Origin: Litorisediminicola beolgyonensis
GTDB lineage: Bacteria; Pseudomonadota; Alphaproteobacteria; Rhodobacterales; Rhodobacteraceae
Direction: 5' to 3'
Assembly (NCBI RefSeq): GCF_042679605.1
Contig: NZ_JBHTMU010000017.1
Location: 18,597 to 82,596, forward strand
DNA length: 64,000 nt
Both the position numbers and the translations under genes were made by a program. The notes under the pieces are model-generated. The model was given only the letters and a program-made list of their open reading frames with translations, was not told where the DNA came from and made no database searches. This document shows, one piece after another, positions 1-7,884 of this stretch (positions are counted from its first letter, which is position 1; each line of letters begins with the position of its first letter).

Positions 1-106
1 CTTCGCTCGGCAGATAGGTGGCGGGCGGCATGATCTTTGGCCGACCGTTCTGCTTGCGAACCTTGAGCGGCACGAAGATCTGGATGGACTCGTCGGGTTT
101 CATCAT
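1..106 (-). CDS. Conserved small protein of recombinase cassette (5' part only)
   Basis: The open frame starts with ATG ATG and reads MMKPDESIQIF..., then continues off the left edge, so only about 35 residues are visible. Its start overlaps the stop of the serine recombinase gene (ATGA arrangement), which argues for translational coupling in one leftward operon. No domain can be recognised in this fragment; basic residues (KVRKQNGRPK) suggest nucleic-acid contact, but that is inference. It is probably the last member of the DUF2924-recombinase cassette. Confidence 0.55.
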   Translation of the reverse strand, partial: MMKPDESIQIFVPLKVRKQNGRPKIMPPATYLPSE

Positions 107-1428
107 TCCGCCGCCACCTTCTTTCGTGGCGCCATCATGTCCCGCATGACGCCCGAGACGCCGTCGGTCCGGACATCGATGACCAGCCCCTCGGACGTCA
201 CGGTGACCCGGCGCACCAGCAACTGCACGATCCGGGTCTGCTCCGCCGGGAACAGCTGGCCCCAGACGTCCTCGAACGTCTGCAGCGCGGAGATCACGTC
301 GGCCTCGGCGAAGGCGTGACCCTCGCGCGTCAAATGGGCGATGACCTGCGCCGTGATCGAGGGCGCGCGCATCACCCGCCGCAACTCGGTCACCACGGCC
401 GCTTCCACGAGGTCGGCAGGAAGGCGGCGCGGGATGCCCTCATCGCTGGGTTCGCGATTCTTGATGACGTCCATCGAGACGTAGTACCGGTATCGCCGCG
501 CGCCCTTCTTCGTGCTGCTCGGGGTCATGGCGGCGCCCGTGGCCGTGAAGATCAGACCCTTGAGCAGCGCAGGCGCTTGCGCGCGGGTGTTGTTGGCGCG
601 CTTTCGCGGGTTCTGCCGCAAGATGGCATGGACCTTATTCCACAGCTGCTCGTCGATGATGGCCTGATGCTCGCCGGGATAGGCCTTGCCCTTGTGGACG
701 GCGTCGCCGCGATAGACGCGGTTCATCAGCACTCTGTAGAGATATCCCTTGTCGACCAACGTGCCCTGCTTGTTGCGGAGCCCTTTGCGGCGCAGTTCAC
801 GGGCCAGCACGGTCGCTGATCCGACCTCGACGAACCTCTCGAAGATGCCCCGCACAGTGGCAGCCTCGTCTTCATTCACCACGAGCTTGCGGTCCTTCAC
901 ATCGTACCCGAGCGGGACATATCCGCCCATCCACATGCCCTTCATGCGGGAGGCGCGAACCTTGTCGCGGATGCGCTCGGCCGTGACCTCGCGCTCGAAC
1001 TGGGCGAAGCTGAGCAGGATGTTCAGCGTCAGCCGCCCCATGGACGTGGTGGTGTTGAAGGACTGCGTGACCGACACGAAGGTCACACCGTTGCGATCGA
1101 AGACCTCGACCAGCTTCGAGAAGTCCATCAGCGACCGCGACAGGCGGTCGATCTTGTAGACGACCACCACATCGATCAGGCCGTCCTCGATGTCGGCCAG
1201 AAGCTGCTTGAGGCCGGGCCGCTCCAGCGTCCCGCCCGAGATGCCGCCGTCGTCATACTGGTCGCGGACCAGCACCCAGCCCTCGGAGCGTTGGCTGGCG
1301 ATATAGGCCTCGCAGGCCTCTCGCTGGGCGTGCAGGCTGTTGAATTCCTGTTCCAGCCCTTCCTCGGAGGATTTGCGCGTGTAGATGGCGCAGCGTTGGC
1401 GGCGGATGGGATTTGCGCGTTGATCCAT
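103..1428 (-). CDS. Serine recombinase (resolvase plus recombinase domain)
   Basis: Site-specific DNA recombinase of about 441 aa. The N-terminal resolvase domain (about residues 11-160) carries the catalytic-serine motif YTRKSS and the DRLSRS helix. A Recombinase domain (about 180-290) follows, then a shortened C-terminal part. The protein is smaller than classical large serine integrases (usually 450-600 aa) and lacks an obvious four-cysteine zinc ribbon or long coiled coil. The ATG at 1428 overlaps the TGA of the DUF2924 gene. It could integrate the adjoining phage or belong to an independent cassette; the sequence alone does not decide. Confidence 0.9.
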   Translation of the reverse strand: MDQRANPIRRQRCAIYTRKSSEEGLEQEFNSLHAQREACEAYIASQRSEGWVLVRDQYDDGGISGGTLERPGLKQLLADIEDGLIDVVVVYKIDRLSRSLMDFSKLVEVFDRNGVTFVSVTQSFNTTTSMGRLTLNILLSFAQFEREVTAERIRDKVRASRMKGMWMGGYVPLGYDVKDRKLVVNEDEAATVRGIFERFVEVGSATVLARELRRKGLRNKQGTLVDKGYLYRVLMNRVYRGDAVHKGKAYPGEHQAIIDEQLWNKVHAILRQNPRKRANNTRAQAPALLKGLIFTATGAAMTPSSTKKGARRYRYYVSMDVIKNREPSDEGIPRRLPADLVEAAVVTELRRVMRAPSITAQVIAHLTREGHAFAEADVISALQTFEDVWGQLFPAEQTRIVQLLVRRVTVTSEGLVIDVRTDGVSGVMRDMMAPRKKVAAE

Positions 1429-1883
1429 CAATCATTCCCCCGCTTTCGTTCGCGCAAACCGAAGAAGCGGTAGCCATTCCAGCGCGTCCCGGTGATCGCT
1501 CGCGCGATCGCGGACAAGGATTTGTACGGGCGCCCCTGCCACTCGAACCCGTCGCGCAAGACCGTAATCGTGTGCTCGACCCCGTTCCATTCGCGGATCA
1601 GCCTCGTGCCGACCACGGGGTTGCGAGGATCGGCGATCTGGCTCTTGCGTGTCAGGGTGCCGCTGACCTCGTCGGCCAGCAGGTCCAGCATGCGCCGGGT
1701 TTCGCGATCAGGACCGCCATACGTCAGTTCCTGGATGCGGTAGGCCAACCGGCTCTCAAGGAACGCCCGGCTGTTGTTCGGCGCTGCCGAGGCAAAGATC
1801 GTCTGCCACTCCGACTTCAGCTGGGTGACGGACATGGACTTCAGCGCGGCCAGGCGCGCGGAGATGGGATCGGGCTTCGTCAT
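1428..1883 (-). CDS. DUF2924 domain protein
   Basis: A 151-aa protein of the DUF2924 family, which very often lies directly upstream of a serine recombinase in alphaproteobacterial islands and prophages. The start at 1883 (MTKPDP...) is preceded by a GGAG ribosome site. The family signature is visible as residues reading LAYRIQEL, VGTRLIREWNG, GFEWQGRPYKSLSAIA and ITGTRWNGYRFFGL. Function is not established; a DNA-binding partner of the recombinase is plausible by synteny. Start and stop overlap both neighbours, so the cassette is translationally coupled. Confidence 0.85.
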   Translation of the reverse strand: MTKPDPISARLAALKSMSVTQLKSEWQTIFASAAPNNSRAFLESRLAYRIQELTYGGPDRETRRMLDLLADEVSGTLTRKSQIADPRNPVVGTRLIREWNGVEHTITVLRDGFEWQGRPYKSLSAIARAITGTRWNGYRFFGLRERKRGND

Positions 1884-2071
1884 GCGTTTCTCCGGTGAGT
1901 TGGAGTTGCATGACGGCATTGGTCGTCGTGATAGTGTAGGCAACGTTCTCCAGTATTGTCAGATACTTCGCGCCCATCCTGCCCGAGCAGCCGAACCAGC
2001 CCGAGCGCCAGCAGGCCGCACAGTTCGGCGGCGGTCATCTGGTCGGGAGGTAGCGGATTGGGGCGGTTCAT
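1880..2071 (-). CDS. Small conserved protein upstream of DUF2924
   Basis: A 63-aa open frame (MNRPNPLPPDQMTAAEL...) ends with TGA overlapping the ATG of the DUF2924 gene by 4 nt. Similar short proteins with an N-terminal NPLPPD and a C-terminal HATPT-R-R ending are, from memory, common ahead of DUF2924-recombinase pairs, so I treat it as a real first gene of the leftward cassette. No enzymatic motif is visible. A weak leucine-rich helix (ELCGLLALGLVRL) lies in the middle. Confidence 0.6.
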   Translation of the reverse strand: MNRPNPLPPDQMTAAELCGLLALGLVRLLGQDGREVSDNTGERCLHYHDDQCRHATPTHRRNA

Positions 2072-2261
2072 GTCTCGGTGGCCGTGTTTGATGGTGTGCT
2101 ACCGATCAAAAGCCACCCAGCCGTCCGAGGTGGGACATCTCAGCGGAACGGGATGTGGAAATGCGAACAGGGAGAGAACATCAGGGCTTGCCGATCACGG
2201 ATTTGTCCATGATTATCGCAGGTTGAATCAATCGAGAGCAGTAGTTCATTGAGGTGAGTTC

Positions 2262-4511
2262 ATGGCGCGCAAAGCATCCCCGATCGGTCCGCATGTTCTG
2301 GCGCTGATCGAGGATGCGCGCGTCGACCTCGCCCGAGCTGCCCTTGCCGTGCGCGAGGGCGACAATGAGCCGGAATTCAAGCTGCCCGAGGACGTTCCCG
2401 ACCTCGCCGACGAAGAAGCGGTCGAGGCGTTTCGGCAAGCACTTGTCGAGACGCTGTCGGATTTCGACCGCGATGACCTGCGACCTGCGGAGCAGCGATC
2501 ACGAAGGATCCGGGCCCTCGCCGAGAAAAAGGGCGTCACCTCGCTCACCACCATTGTCGAGCAACAACTCGATGAGACACGGTCGCAGGAGTTTCACCGG
2601 CAGCCAGATGAGCTCTGCAGAAGCATCTGGGCATATCTCCATGAACGCGAAACCTTCGAGGATGCGGAGAGCTTTCACTTCGCCCGACAGTTCCGCGACC
2701 ACGGCAAGCTCTACGACGCCTTCGAGGTCGAACTGGAGAACCAGGTAGCCCTCGACGCGGCGGCCATCGACGAAAAGGCGCTGGCGTCCAAGATCAAGGG
2801 CATGCTCGAGCTGAAGCCCGAGATATCCTGCACGGTCAAGGCGCTCGATCTGCCTGCCACCGATACGCACCCTGCGTCCATCATGCTGATCGTCCGGCAC
2901 GGTGGCCCGCTTTCGAGCGTCTACGATCACCGGCAAGACGGAAGGTGGGGAACCATCTACTACCGACCGCCGAACGAGGCGACGCTGATCTACACGCCCT
3001 CGATGCGGCAGATCGAGGTCTGCGCGGACAGCCCCGTGGTGCGCCAGACGGTCAGCGACTCCTTCGCCGAAGTTGCGCTAGGTCACGACATCTCCCAGAA
3101 ACCTCTGACCTGGAAGCGCTATAATCTTTCGCGCTTCCGCTCTTCGCTTCTCCTGCAGCCCCCTGAGATCGAAGGGTACGCGTTCGAGTTCGCGCGCGTC
3201 ATCGAAGCAGAGATCCGGCTGGGAACCTGGCGCCGCAAGCTTCAGCTCAAGGTGACGGTCGACGATGACATCCAGGAGGTTGCCGACCGATATCTCGGGG
3301 CGCGGAACATCTTTCGGCGCGCCGAAGCGTTCAGCCGGATCACCATCGCGGTGGCCTACAACCTGATCGGCGATGAGAAGCAGCGAACGCTCAATATCAC
3401 GATTGCGGGCACGAAGAGCTGCAACCTGCAGAGCAAGCCCGATCCGGAGGAACGCAGCCTCGGCTTCGCGCTGCTCAAGGAATGGGGAATCCTGAGCGCG
3501 TTCAGGCAAATCGCGCATGATGACCTTCGCGCGATATTTCCCCAGCTTGTTCAACTCCACGACCGGATCGAGGACGAGGTCAGCGGAAGTTATTTGCTGG
3601 AACTCGGGCTTGACCAGAAGCGTCTGATCGAAGGTGGCCTGCTCGAGCGCCGCGACCGTCAGGATGTGGTTCTCATCGAGTACGACGAAGTCGACGGGGA
3701 AGGCGCCCTCAAACCGTCGGCGACCGAAGGCATGGTCCAGGCGGTCGGTCCTTTCGGCGAAGATGTCGGCAAGCGCCCCGCGTCGGATGTCGAGATGTTC
3801 GCGGTCAACGCTCAGTGGCTTCACGAGACGCTCATGCGCCTGATGAAGCCGCTGCTGAGCAAGCGGGCAGCCCAGATCCTCGATCCAGACCTGACCCTCG
3901 TCGGCGCGACGCAGATAAATGGCGCGGAGGTTCCCGTCTATTTCGCTCGGCGCCTCAATGACCCGAAAACCGCACAGAGGCTGGATCTGTTGCTGCGCGC
4001 GCGGAACACCCCTGGGGTGGGGATCGTCTTCGCCGCCAGCGAGGACATGCCGTCACACCTCGGACCGAACGTCGTCATGCCGCTCCTGTCCCATCTCGCA
4101 GCGGCGGACAACGAAATGCTGTTCGCGCGCGACGGCATAGAAATCGCATATCGAGATAGTCACTCGCTCGCGCGCGGCGGCGGGTCGCCGCGCGTCGTCC
4201 GCAGCGGGACACAATCGGGTACGCTCTACATCCCTGGTCGCGAACCGCTGTACCTTGCCGGAAACGATCAGCTTACGGTGTTCGAGCGCCTTGTCGCTGC
4301 CCATGCAGCCGGCACCGCGGACGTTTACGTCGGGGATCTGATGGAGGGTTTCTCGGCCCGGAGTCCACAACAGGCGTTCCGCAGTAAAATGTGGAAGGAC
4401 ATCGTGGATGTCTACATCGCCAAGGGTGCGAAGAAGGGGTATTGGCGGCTGCTTCTAACCGCGCAGCCGACGCAAGACGTCGCCGAAGGCTCCGAGGACG
4501 AGGTCGTCTAA
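2262..4511 (+). CDS. Large protein of unknown function (749 aa)
   Basis: I do not recognise this 749-aa protein. It is soluble (no signal peptide or membrane segment), acidic at the N terminus and mixed alpha/beta throughout, and its G/C third positions fit real coding. No Walker, nuclease or methylase motif was found by eye. It is monocistronic, transcribed away from the recombinase cassette, with 190 bp of possible promoter DNA upstream. It sits between an integrase-type cassette and phage early genes, where cargo such as defence or exclusion genes is common; that role is inference only. Confidence 0.8.
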   Translation: MARKASPIGPHVLALIEDARVDLARAALAVREGDNEPEFKLPEDVPDLADEEAVEAFRQALVETLSDFDRDDLRPAEQRSRRIRALAEKKGVTSLTTIVEQQLDETRSQEFHRQPDELCRSIWAYLHERETFEDAESFHFARQFRDHGKLYDAFEVELENQVALDAAAIDEKALASKIKGMLELKPEISCTVKALDLPATDTHPASIMLIVRHGGPLSSVYDHRQDGRWGTIYYRPPNEATLIYTPSMRQIEVCADSPVVRQTVSDSFAEVALGHDISQKPLTWKRYNLSRFRSSLLLQPPEIEGYAFEFARVIEAEIRLGTWRRKLQLKVTVDDDIQEVADRYLGARNIFRRAEAFSRITIAVAYNLIGDEKQRTLNITIAGTKSCNLQSKPDPEERSLGFALLKEWGILSAFRQIAHDDLRAIFPQLVQLHDRIEDEVSGSYLLELGLDQKRLIEGGLLERRDRQDVVLIEYDEVDGEGALKPSATEGMVQAVGPFGEDVGKRPASDVEMFAVNAQWLHETLMRLMKPLLSKRAAQILDPDLTLVGATQINGAEVPVYFARRLNDPKTAQRLDLLLRARNTPGVGIVFAASEDMPSHLGPNVVMPLLSHLAAADNEMLFARDGIEIAYRDSHSLARGGGSPRVVRSGTQSGTLYIPGREPLYLAGNDQLTVFERLVAAHAAGTADVYVGDLMEGFSARSPQQAFRSKMWKDIVDVYIAKGAKKGYWRLLLTAQPTQDVAEGSEDEVV

Positions 4512-4589
4512 CGACCGTCTAACTTGCGATGGGAGACGGTCTAACAAACCGCTGATTACTGGAAAGGCTCCACATAAAGGAGCACTTCC

Positions 4590-4835
4590 ATGCCGACTCC
4601 CTTCCCCCCGCGCCAGGCAGCCCCGACGAGCTGGTCCGGCCCCGCGAAGACCAAGCCCACCACCCACAACTCGGAATGGCGCTGCACGCGCTGTGACAAG
4701 CTGCTCGGCGTCTGCCGGGACGGCCGCATGCACCTGCGTTTCGCGCGGGGGCACGAGTATCTCGTGGGCTTTCCGGTTCAGGCCACCTGCCGCGGCTGCG
4801 GCACGCTGAATAACGCGACCGCACCCGCGCGCTGA
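4590..4835 (+). CDS. Com-like zinc-ribbon protein
   Basis: An 81-aa protein with two CxxC pairs (CTRC near residue 32 and CRGC near residue 70) spaced as in the Mu Com family of small zinc-binding translational regulators. In phage Mu, Com activates translation of the mom DNA-modification gene by remodelling its mRNA. Here the gene has a good AAAGGAG site upstream and starts the rightward early region. Two DNA methyltransferase genes lie 10 kb downstream, so a comparable link to DNA modification is possible but unproven. Confidence 0.65.
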   Translation: MPTPFPPRQAAPTSWSGPAKTKPTTHNSEWRCTRCDKLLGVCRDGRMHLRFARGHEYLVGFPVQATCRGCGTLNNATAPAR

Positions 4836-4934
4836 CGCGCGCCTTCACCCGACCCCCTGAAATCCCAGAGACGCGCGACGTCCTGACCTGGCCACGAGAA
4901 GGCGCCGGACGCCTGGCCGCAAGGCAGGCGCCCG

Positions 4935-5657
4935 ATGTCCTTCGCGTGGCACGAGATCCGTGATCACCTCATGCATTCATCCACGAACCTTCACTTCCAG
5001 CGCAGTTTCGACGCCGTCCGGCGTGCGCAGGCCCCGCTCGCGCCGTTCCGGGATCCGGCGGCCCTGCTGGACGGGCTGCATCGCACGACCGGCGATCCGG
5101 CCCGCAAGAACGTGATCCTCTCCTCGCTGGTCGGGGCGGCGCAGGGCGACGGGCCCGCGTCCGACTGCGCCCTGACGCTGCTGTTGCTGGCGCTCTGGCC
5201 CGGCCTCGATGCGATCCGACGCCGGTCGATTTGGCGCAGGATCGGCACCGCCGACGAGGTCGCGTCCGACGTTCTGGCGCGCACCACCGAGGCGGTGCGC
5301 GGCCTCGACCTCGGCCGCGTCAACTGGATCGCGGCCACGGTCCTGCGCAACGTCGAGCGCGACATGATCCGCATGCGCCAACGCGACCAGGCGCGCGACC
5401 ATCTCGCCAGCGGCGCCGACCCCGACGAGGTGGCGGACAGCGGCGACAGCGGCATCGGCGCGGACGGGTACGCACGGCTGAATGGCGCCGTGCGGAAGCT
5501 TCTCGGCGATGACGCGCTGCTGGTGATCCGCGTGGCGATCGAGGGTTTCTCACAAGCCGAGGTGGCCGTCGAACTGGGGCTGACCGAGGCCGCCGCCCGC
5601 AAGCGGTACCAGCGCGCCATGCGCCGTCTGCACGACGCCCTCGAGGAAATCCCCTGA
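4935..5657 (+). CDS. Sigma-70-like regulatory protein of the phage early region
   Basis: A 240-aa protein whose C-terminal 50 residues (SQAEVAVELGLTEAAARKRY) form a sigma region 4 type helix-turn-helix, as in sigma-70 and ECF factors. The middle part (WIAATVLRNVERDMIRMRQR) resembles sigma region 2. Known proteins of this layout recruit RNA polymerase or act as phage late/early regulators; direct promoter specificity cannot be read from the sequence. It lies at the head of the replication gene run and could control it. Confidence 0.65.
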   Translation: MSFAWHEIRDHLMHSSTNLHFQRSFDAVRRAQAPLAPFRDPAALLDGLHRTTGDPARKNVILSSLVGAAQGDGPASDCALTLLLLALWPGLDAIRRRSIWRRIGTADEVASDVLARTTEAVRGLDLGRVNWIAATVLRNVERDMIRMRQRDQARDHLASGADPDEVADSGDSGIGADGYARLNGAVRKLLGDDALLVIRVAIEGFSQAEVAVELGLTEAAARKRYQRAMRRLHDALEEIP

Positions 5658-5662
5658 ACGGA

Positions 5663-5696
5663 TGTCCCGATCCGGTCCCGCCGGTGGCTTTTCCCA
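5663..5696 (+). repeat. 34-bp upstream repeat, copy 1
   Basis: A 34-bp element beginning TGTCCCGATCCGGTC and ending GTGGCTTTTCCCA lies between the sigma-like gene and the next small gene. A near-identical copy occurs at 7167-7200, also just upstream of a phage gene. Each has a short CCGG-loop-CCGG stem followed shortly by TTTT, so it may be a weak terminator or a protein binding site. Confidence 0.6.
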
Positions 5697-5741
5697 TTCG
5701 AGCGCCCCGAGCGCCTTCCCTCCAACCGAAAGCAGACACGC

Positions 5742-5936
5742 ATGAACCGCACCGCCGATCTGTCGCTCGAGGATTTCAGGCGTCTTCCGGGGCTCTATCG
5801 CCGCTGGGAGCTGACCGAGGTCTGCGAGCCCAACCGCAACTATCAGATCGAGGACGCCGGCACGCACGCCGACGGGACGCCGCTGCTGGCGATCTACGTC
5901 GCCGAGCCCGCGCCCGACGTCCGCGAGGCCGCCTGA
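5742..5936 (+). CDS. Small phage protein of unknown function
   Basis: A 64-aa open frame (MNRTADLSLEDFRRL...) between the sigma-like gene and the next early gene. It has strong G/C third positions and its TGA at 5934-5936 touches a possible ATG for the next frame, which suggests coupling. I do not recognise a domain. The upstream 34-bp repeat could place it at the start of a separately controlled transcript. Confidence 0.55.
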   Translation: MNRTADLSLEDFRRLPGLYRRWELTEVCEPNRNYQIEDAGTHADGTPLLAIYVAEPAPDVREAA

Positions 5937-5974
5937 TGGGCCTGCTCGATCACATCATCTCAAGGAGAAAAGCC

Positions 5975-6271
5975 ATGCCGGACCAGCCGGACGACATCAC
6001 CCGTCTTCGCAAGGCGAGCTACGCGCTCGAAGACCTCCCCGAAACCATCGCCCTCCCGCAGCGCGCCGGTGACGAGCCGCGCGAGCCGCTGCCGGTCGTC
6101 GAGGCGACCGTCGACGAGATCGCCTTCGCGATCGTGGAGGCGGAGCGCGAGAGCACGGCCGCCTACCGCCGGGCCGATGCGCTGAAGCGGCTCTACAAGA
6201 TCGCCCGCGAGGCGGGGTGCATCGGCGCCGACCGCGCTGCCACGGCCGTGATCAAGAAGGAGGGCCAGTGA
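5975..6271 (+). CDS. Small conserved phage early protein
   Basis: A 98-aa protein beginning MPDQPDDITRLRKAS. This start is chosen because a perfect AAGGAG lies 7 nt upstream; an in-frame ATG at 5936 overlapping the previous stop would add 13 residues. The protein is acidic with a long C-terminal helix (about residues 40-90). The stop overlaps the start of the ATPase gene by one base. Function unknown; position suggests an accessory to the recombination/replication set. Confidence 0.65.
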   Translation: MPDQPDDITRLRKASYALEDLPETIALPQRAGDEPREPLPVVEATVDEIAFAIVEAERESTAAYRRADALKRLYKIAREAGCIGADRAATAVIKKEGQ

Positions 6272-7146
6272 TGGCCCTTCCCATCATCGGCGCCGACGAA
6301 CGGCTCGCCCAGCGCAAGGGGATCAAGGGCGTCATCTTCGGCCGGTCCGGCATCGGCAAGACCAGCCTGCTCTGGACGCTGAATGCCTCGACCACGCTCT
6401 TCCTCGATCTCGAGGCTGGCGATCTGGCGGTCGAGGGGCTGGAGATCGACACGCTCCGGCCCCGCACCTGGAAGGAATGCCGCGATTTCGCGGTGTTCAT
6501 CGGCGGGCCGAACCCGGCGCTGCGCGAGGACCAACCCTACAGCCAGGCGCATTTCGACGAGGTCTGCGGCCGCTACGGCGATCCCACGGTGATCGGGAAA
6601 TACGAGACCGTCTTCATCGACTCGATTACCGTGGCCGGGCGGCTCTGCTTCCAGTGGTGCCGCGGCCAGCCCGAGGCGTTCTCCGAGAAGACAGGCAAGC
6701 CCGACATCCGCGGCGCCTACGGGCTGCATGGCCGCGAGATGATAGGCTGGCTGACCCATCTGCAGCACACGCGCGGCAAGCACGTCTGGTTCGTCGGGAT
6801 CCTCGACGAGCGGCTCGACGATTTCAACCGCAAGGTCTTCCAGCCGCAGATCGACGGCTCGAAGACCGGGCTCGAGCTGCCCGGGATCGTCGATCAGGTC
6901 ATAACCATGGCCGACATCGCCGATGCCAACGGCCAGGCGCAGCGCGCCTTCGTCTGCCAGACGCTGAACCCCTGGGGCTATCCCGCCAAGGACCGCTCCG
7001 GTCGCCTCGACAGGGTCGAGCCACCGCATCTCGGCCGGCTGATGAAGAAGATCCAGCGCCCCGCGGCGCCTGCCTCCGAACGCCTGACCTGGCCGCCGGT
7101 GACCCCGGCCGATCCCGTCCCCGCGCAGGAGCCCAGCCATGGCTGA
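6271..7146 (+). CDS. Phage RecA-fold ATP-binding protein (AAA_24-like)
   Basis: A 291-aa ATPase. Walker A is GRSGIGKTSLL (about residues 24-34) and Walker B is TVFIDSI (about 115-121). Proteins of this type occur in phage replication/recombination clusters, often next to a ssDNA-binding protein and an exonuclease, and probably help load or remodel recombination proteins. Here the next genes are a putative ssDNA-binding protein, an SF2 helicase and a Cas4-like nuclease, which fits. The ATG overlaps the upstream TGA and has AAGGAGG before it. Confidence 0.8.
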   Translation: MALPIIGADERLAQRKGIKGVIFGRSGIGKTSLLWTLNASTTLFLDLEAGDLAVEGLEIDTLRPRTWKECRDFAVFIGGPNPALREDQPYSQAHFDEVCGRYGDPTVIGKYETVFIDSITVAGRLCFQWCRGQPEAFSEKTGKPDIRGAYGLHGREMIGWLTHLQHTRGKHVWFVGILDERLDDFNRKVFQPQIDGSKTGLELPGIVDQVITMADIADANGQAQRAFVCQTLNPWGYPAKDRSGRLDRVEPPHLGRLMKKIQRPAAPASERLTWPPVTPADPVPAQEPSHG

Positions 7147-7166
7147 GCGCCTCTCGCCATGCCTGG

Positions 7167-7200
7167 TGTCCCGATCCGGTCGCCGGGGTGGCTTTTCCCC
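7167..7200 (+). repeat. 34-bp upstream repeat, copy 2
   Basis: Second copy of the element at 5663-5696, beginning TGTCCCGATCCGGTCGCCGG and ending GGTGGCTTTTCCCC. It lies in the 100-bp gap before the gene at 7248. Both copies precede rightward genes in the same operon, so a shared regulatory role (terminator, antiterminator box or operator) is likely. Confidence 0.6.
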
Positions 7201-7247
7201 ACTGACGCCGCTGCGCGTCCCAACCTCCAACTGAAAGGAGCCGCGCA

Positions 7248-7871
7248 ATGTCCGGACCCTGGAACGACTTCAACTCCGCGCAATCGAACACCAACGTCAT
7301 CCCGAAAGGCACGCTCGCCAAGGTGCGGCTCACCCTGCGCCCGGGCGGCTTCGACGACCCCTCACAAGGCTGGACCGGCGGCTGGGCGCGCCGCGCCGCC
7401 ACCGGCGCCGTCTATCTCGACGCCGAATACACGGTGCTCGAGGGGCCCTATGCCCGGCGCAAGATCTGGTCGCTGATCGGCCTCTACAGCCCCAAGGGCC
7501 CCGACTGGGCGAACATGGGGCGCGGCCTGATCCGCGGCATCCTCAACTCGGCACGCGGTGTGTCCGACAAGGACAACTCGCCCGAGGCGCAGGCGCGCCG
7601 CCGCATCAACGGGTTCAGCGATCTCGACGGCGTTGAATTCGTCGCCCGCATCGACATCGGCACCGACACCAACGGCGAGGACAAGAACGAGATCCGCGCT
7701 GCCGTCACGCCTGATCACCGCGACTACGCCGCGCTGATGGGCACGGTCGCACCGCAGTTCACCGCCGCCCCGGCGCAGGGCCACGCCCCGCAGCAGCCCG
7801 CCACGGCCACCCAGCCCAGCCAGCCCGCGTCCGCCCCCGGCAACGCCGGTCGGCCGAGCTGGGCGCAGTAA
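7248..7871 (+). CDS. Conserved phage protein, probable ssDNA-binding role
   Basis: A 207-aa protein with a compact beta-rich N-terminal two thirds and a Pro/Ala/Gln-rich tail from about residue 165. Residues such as IPKGTLAKVRLTLRPGG and YARRKIWSLIGLYSPKG are conserved, from memory, in hypothetical proteins that lie between a RecA-like ATPase and an SF2 helicase. A disordered acidic or Pro-rich tail after an OB-like fold is typical of phage ssDNA-binding proteins (DUF669-like), but I cannot confirm the fold by eye. A clear AAAGGAG precedes the ATG. Confidence 0.6.
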   Translation: MSGPWNDFNSAQSNTNVIPKGTLAKVRLTLRPGGFDDPSQGWTGGWARRAATGAVYLDAEYTVLEGPYARRKIWSLIGLYSPKGPDWANMGRGLIRGILNSARGVSDKDNSPEAQARRRINGFSDLDGVEFVARIDIGTDTNGEDKNEIRAAVTPDHRDYAALMGTVAPQFTAAPAQGHAPQQPATATQPSQPASAPGNAGRPSWAQ

Positions 7872-7884
7872 GGGGAGACCGGCC

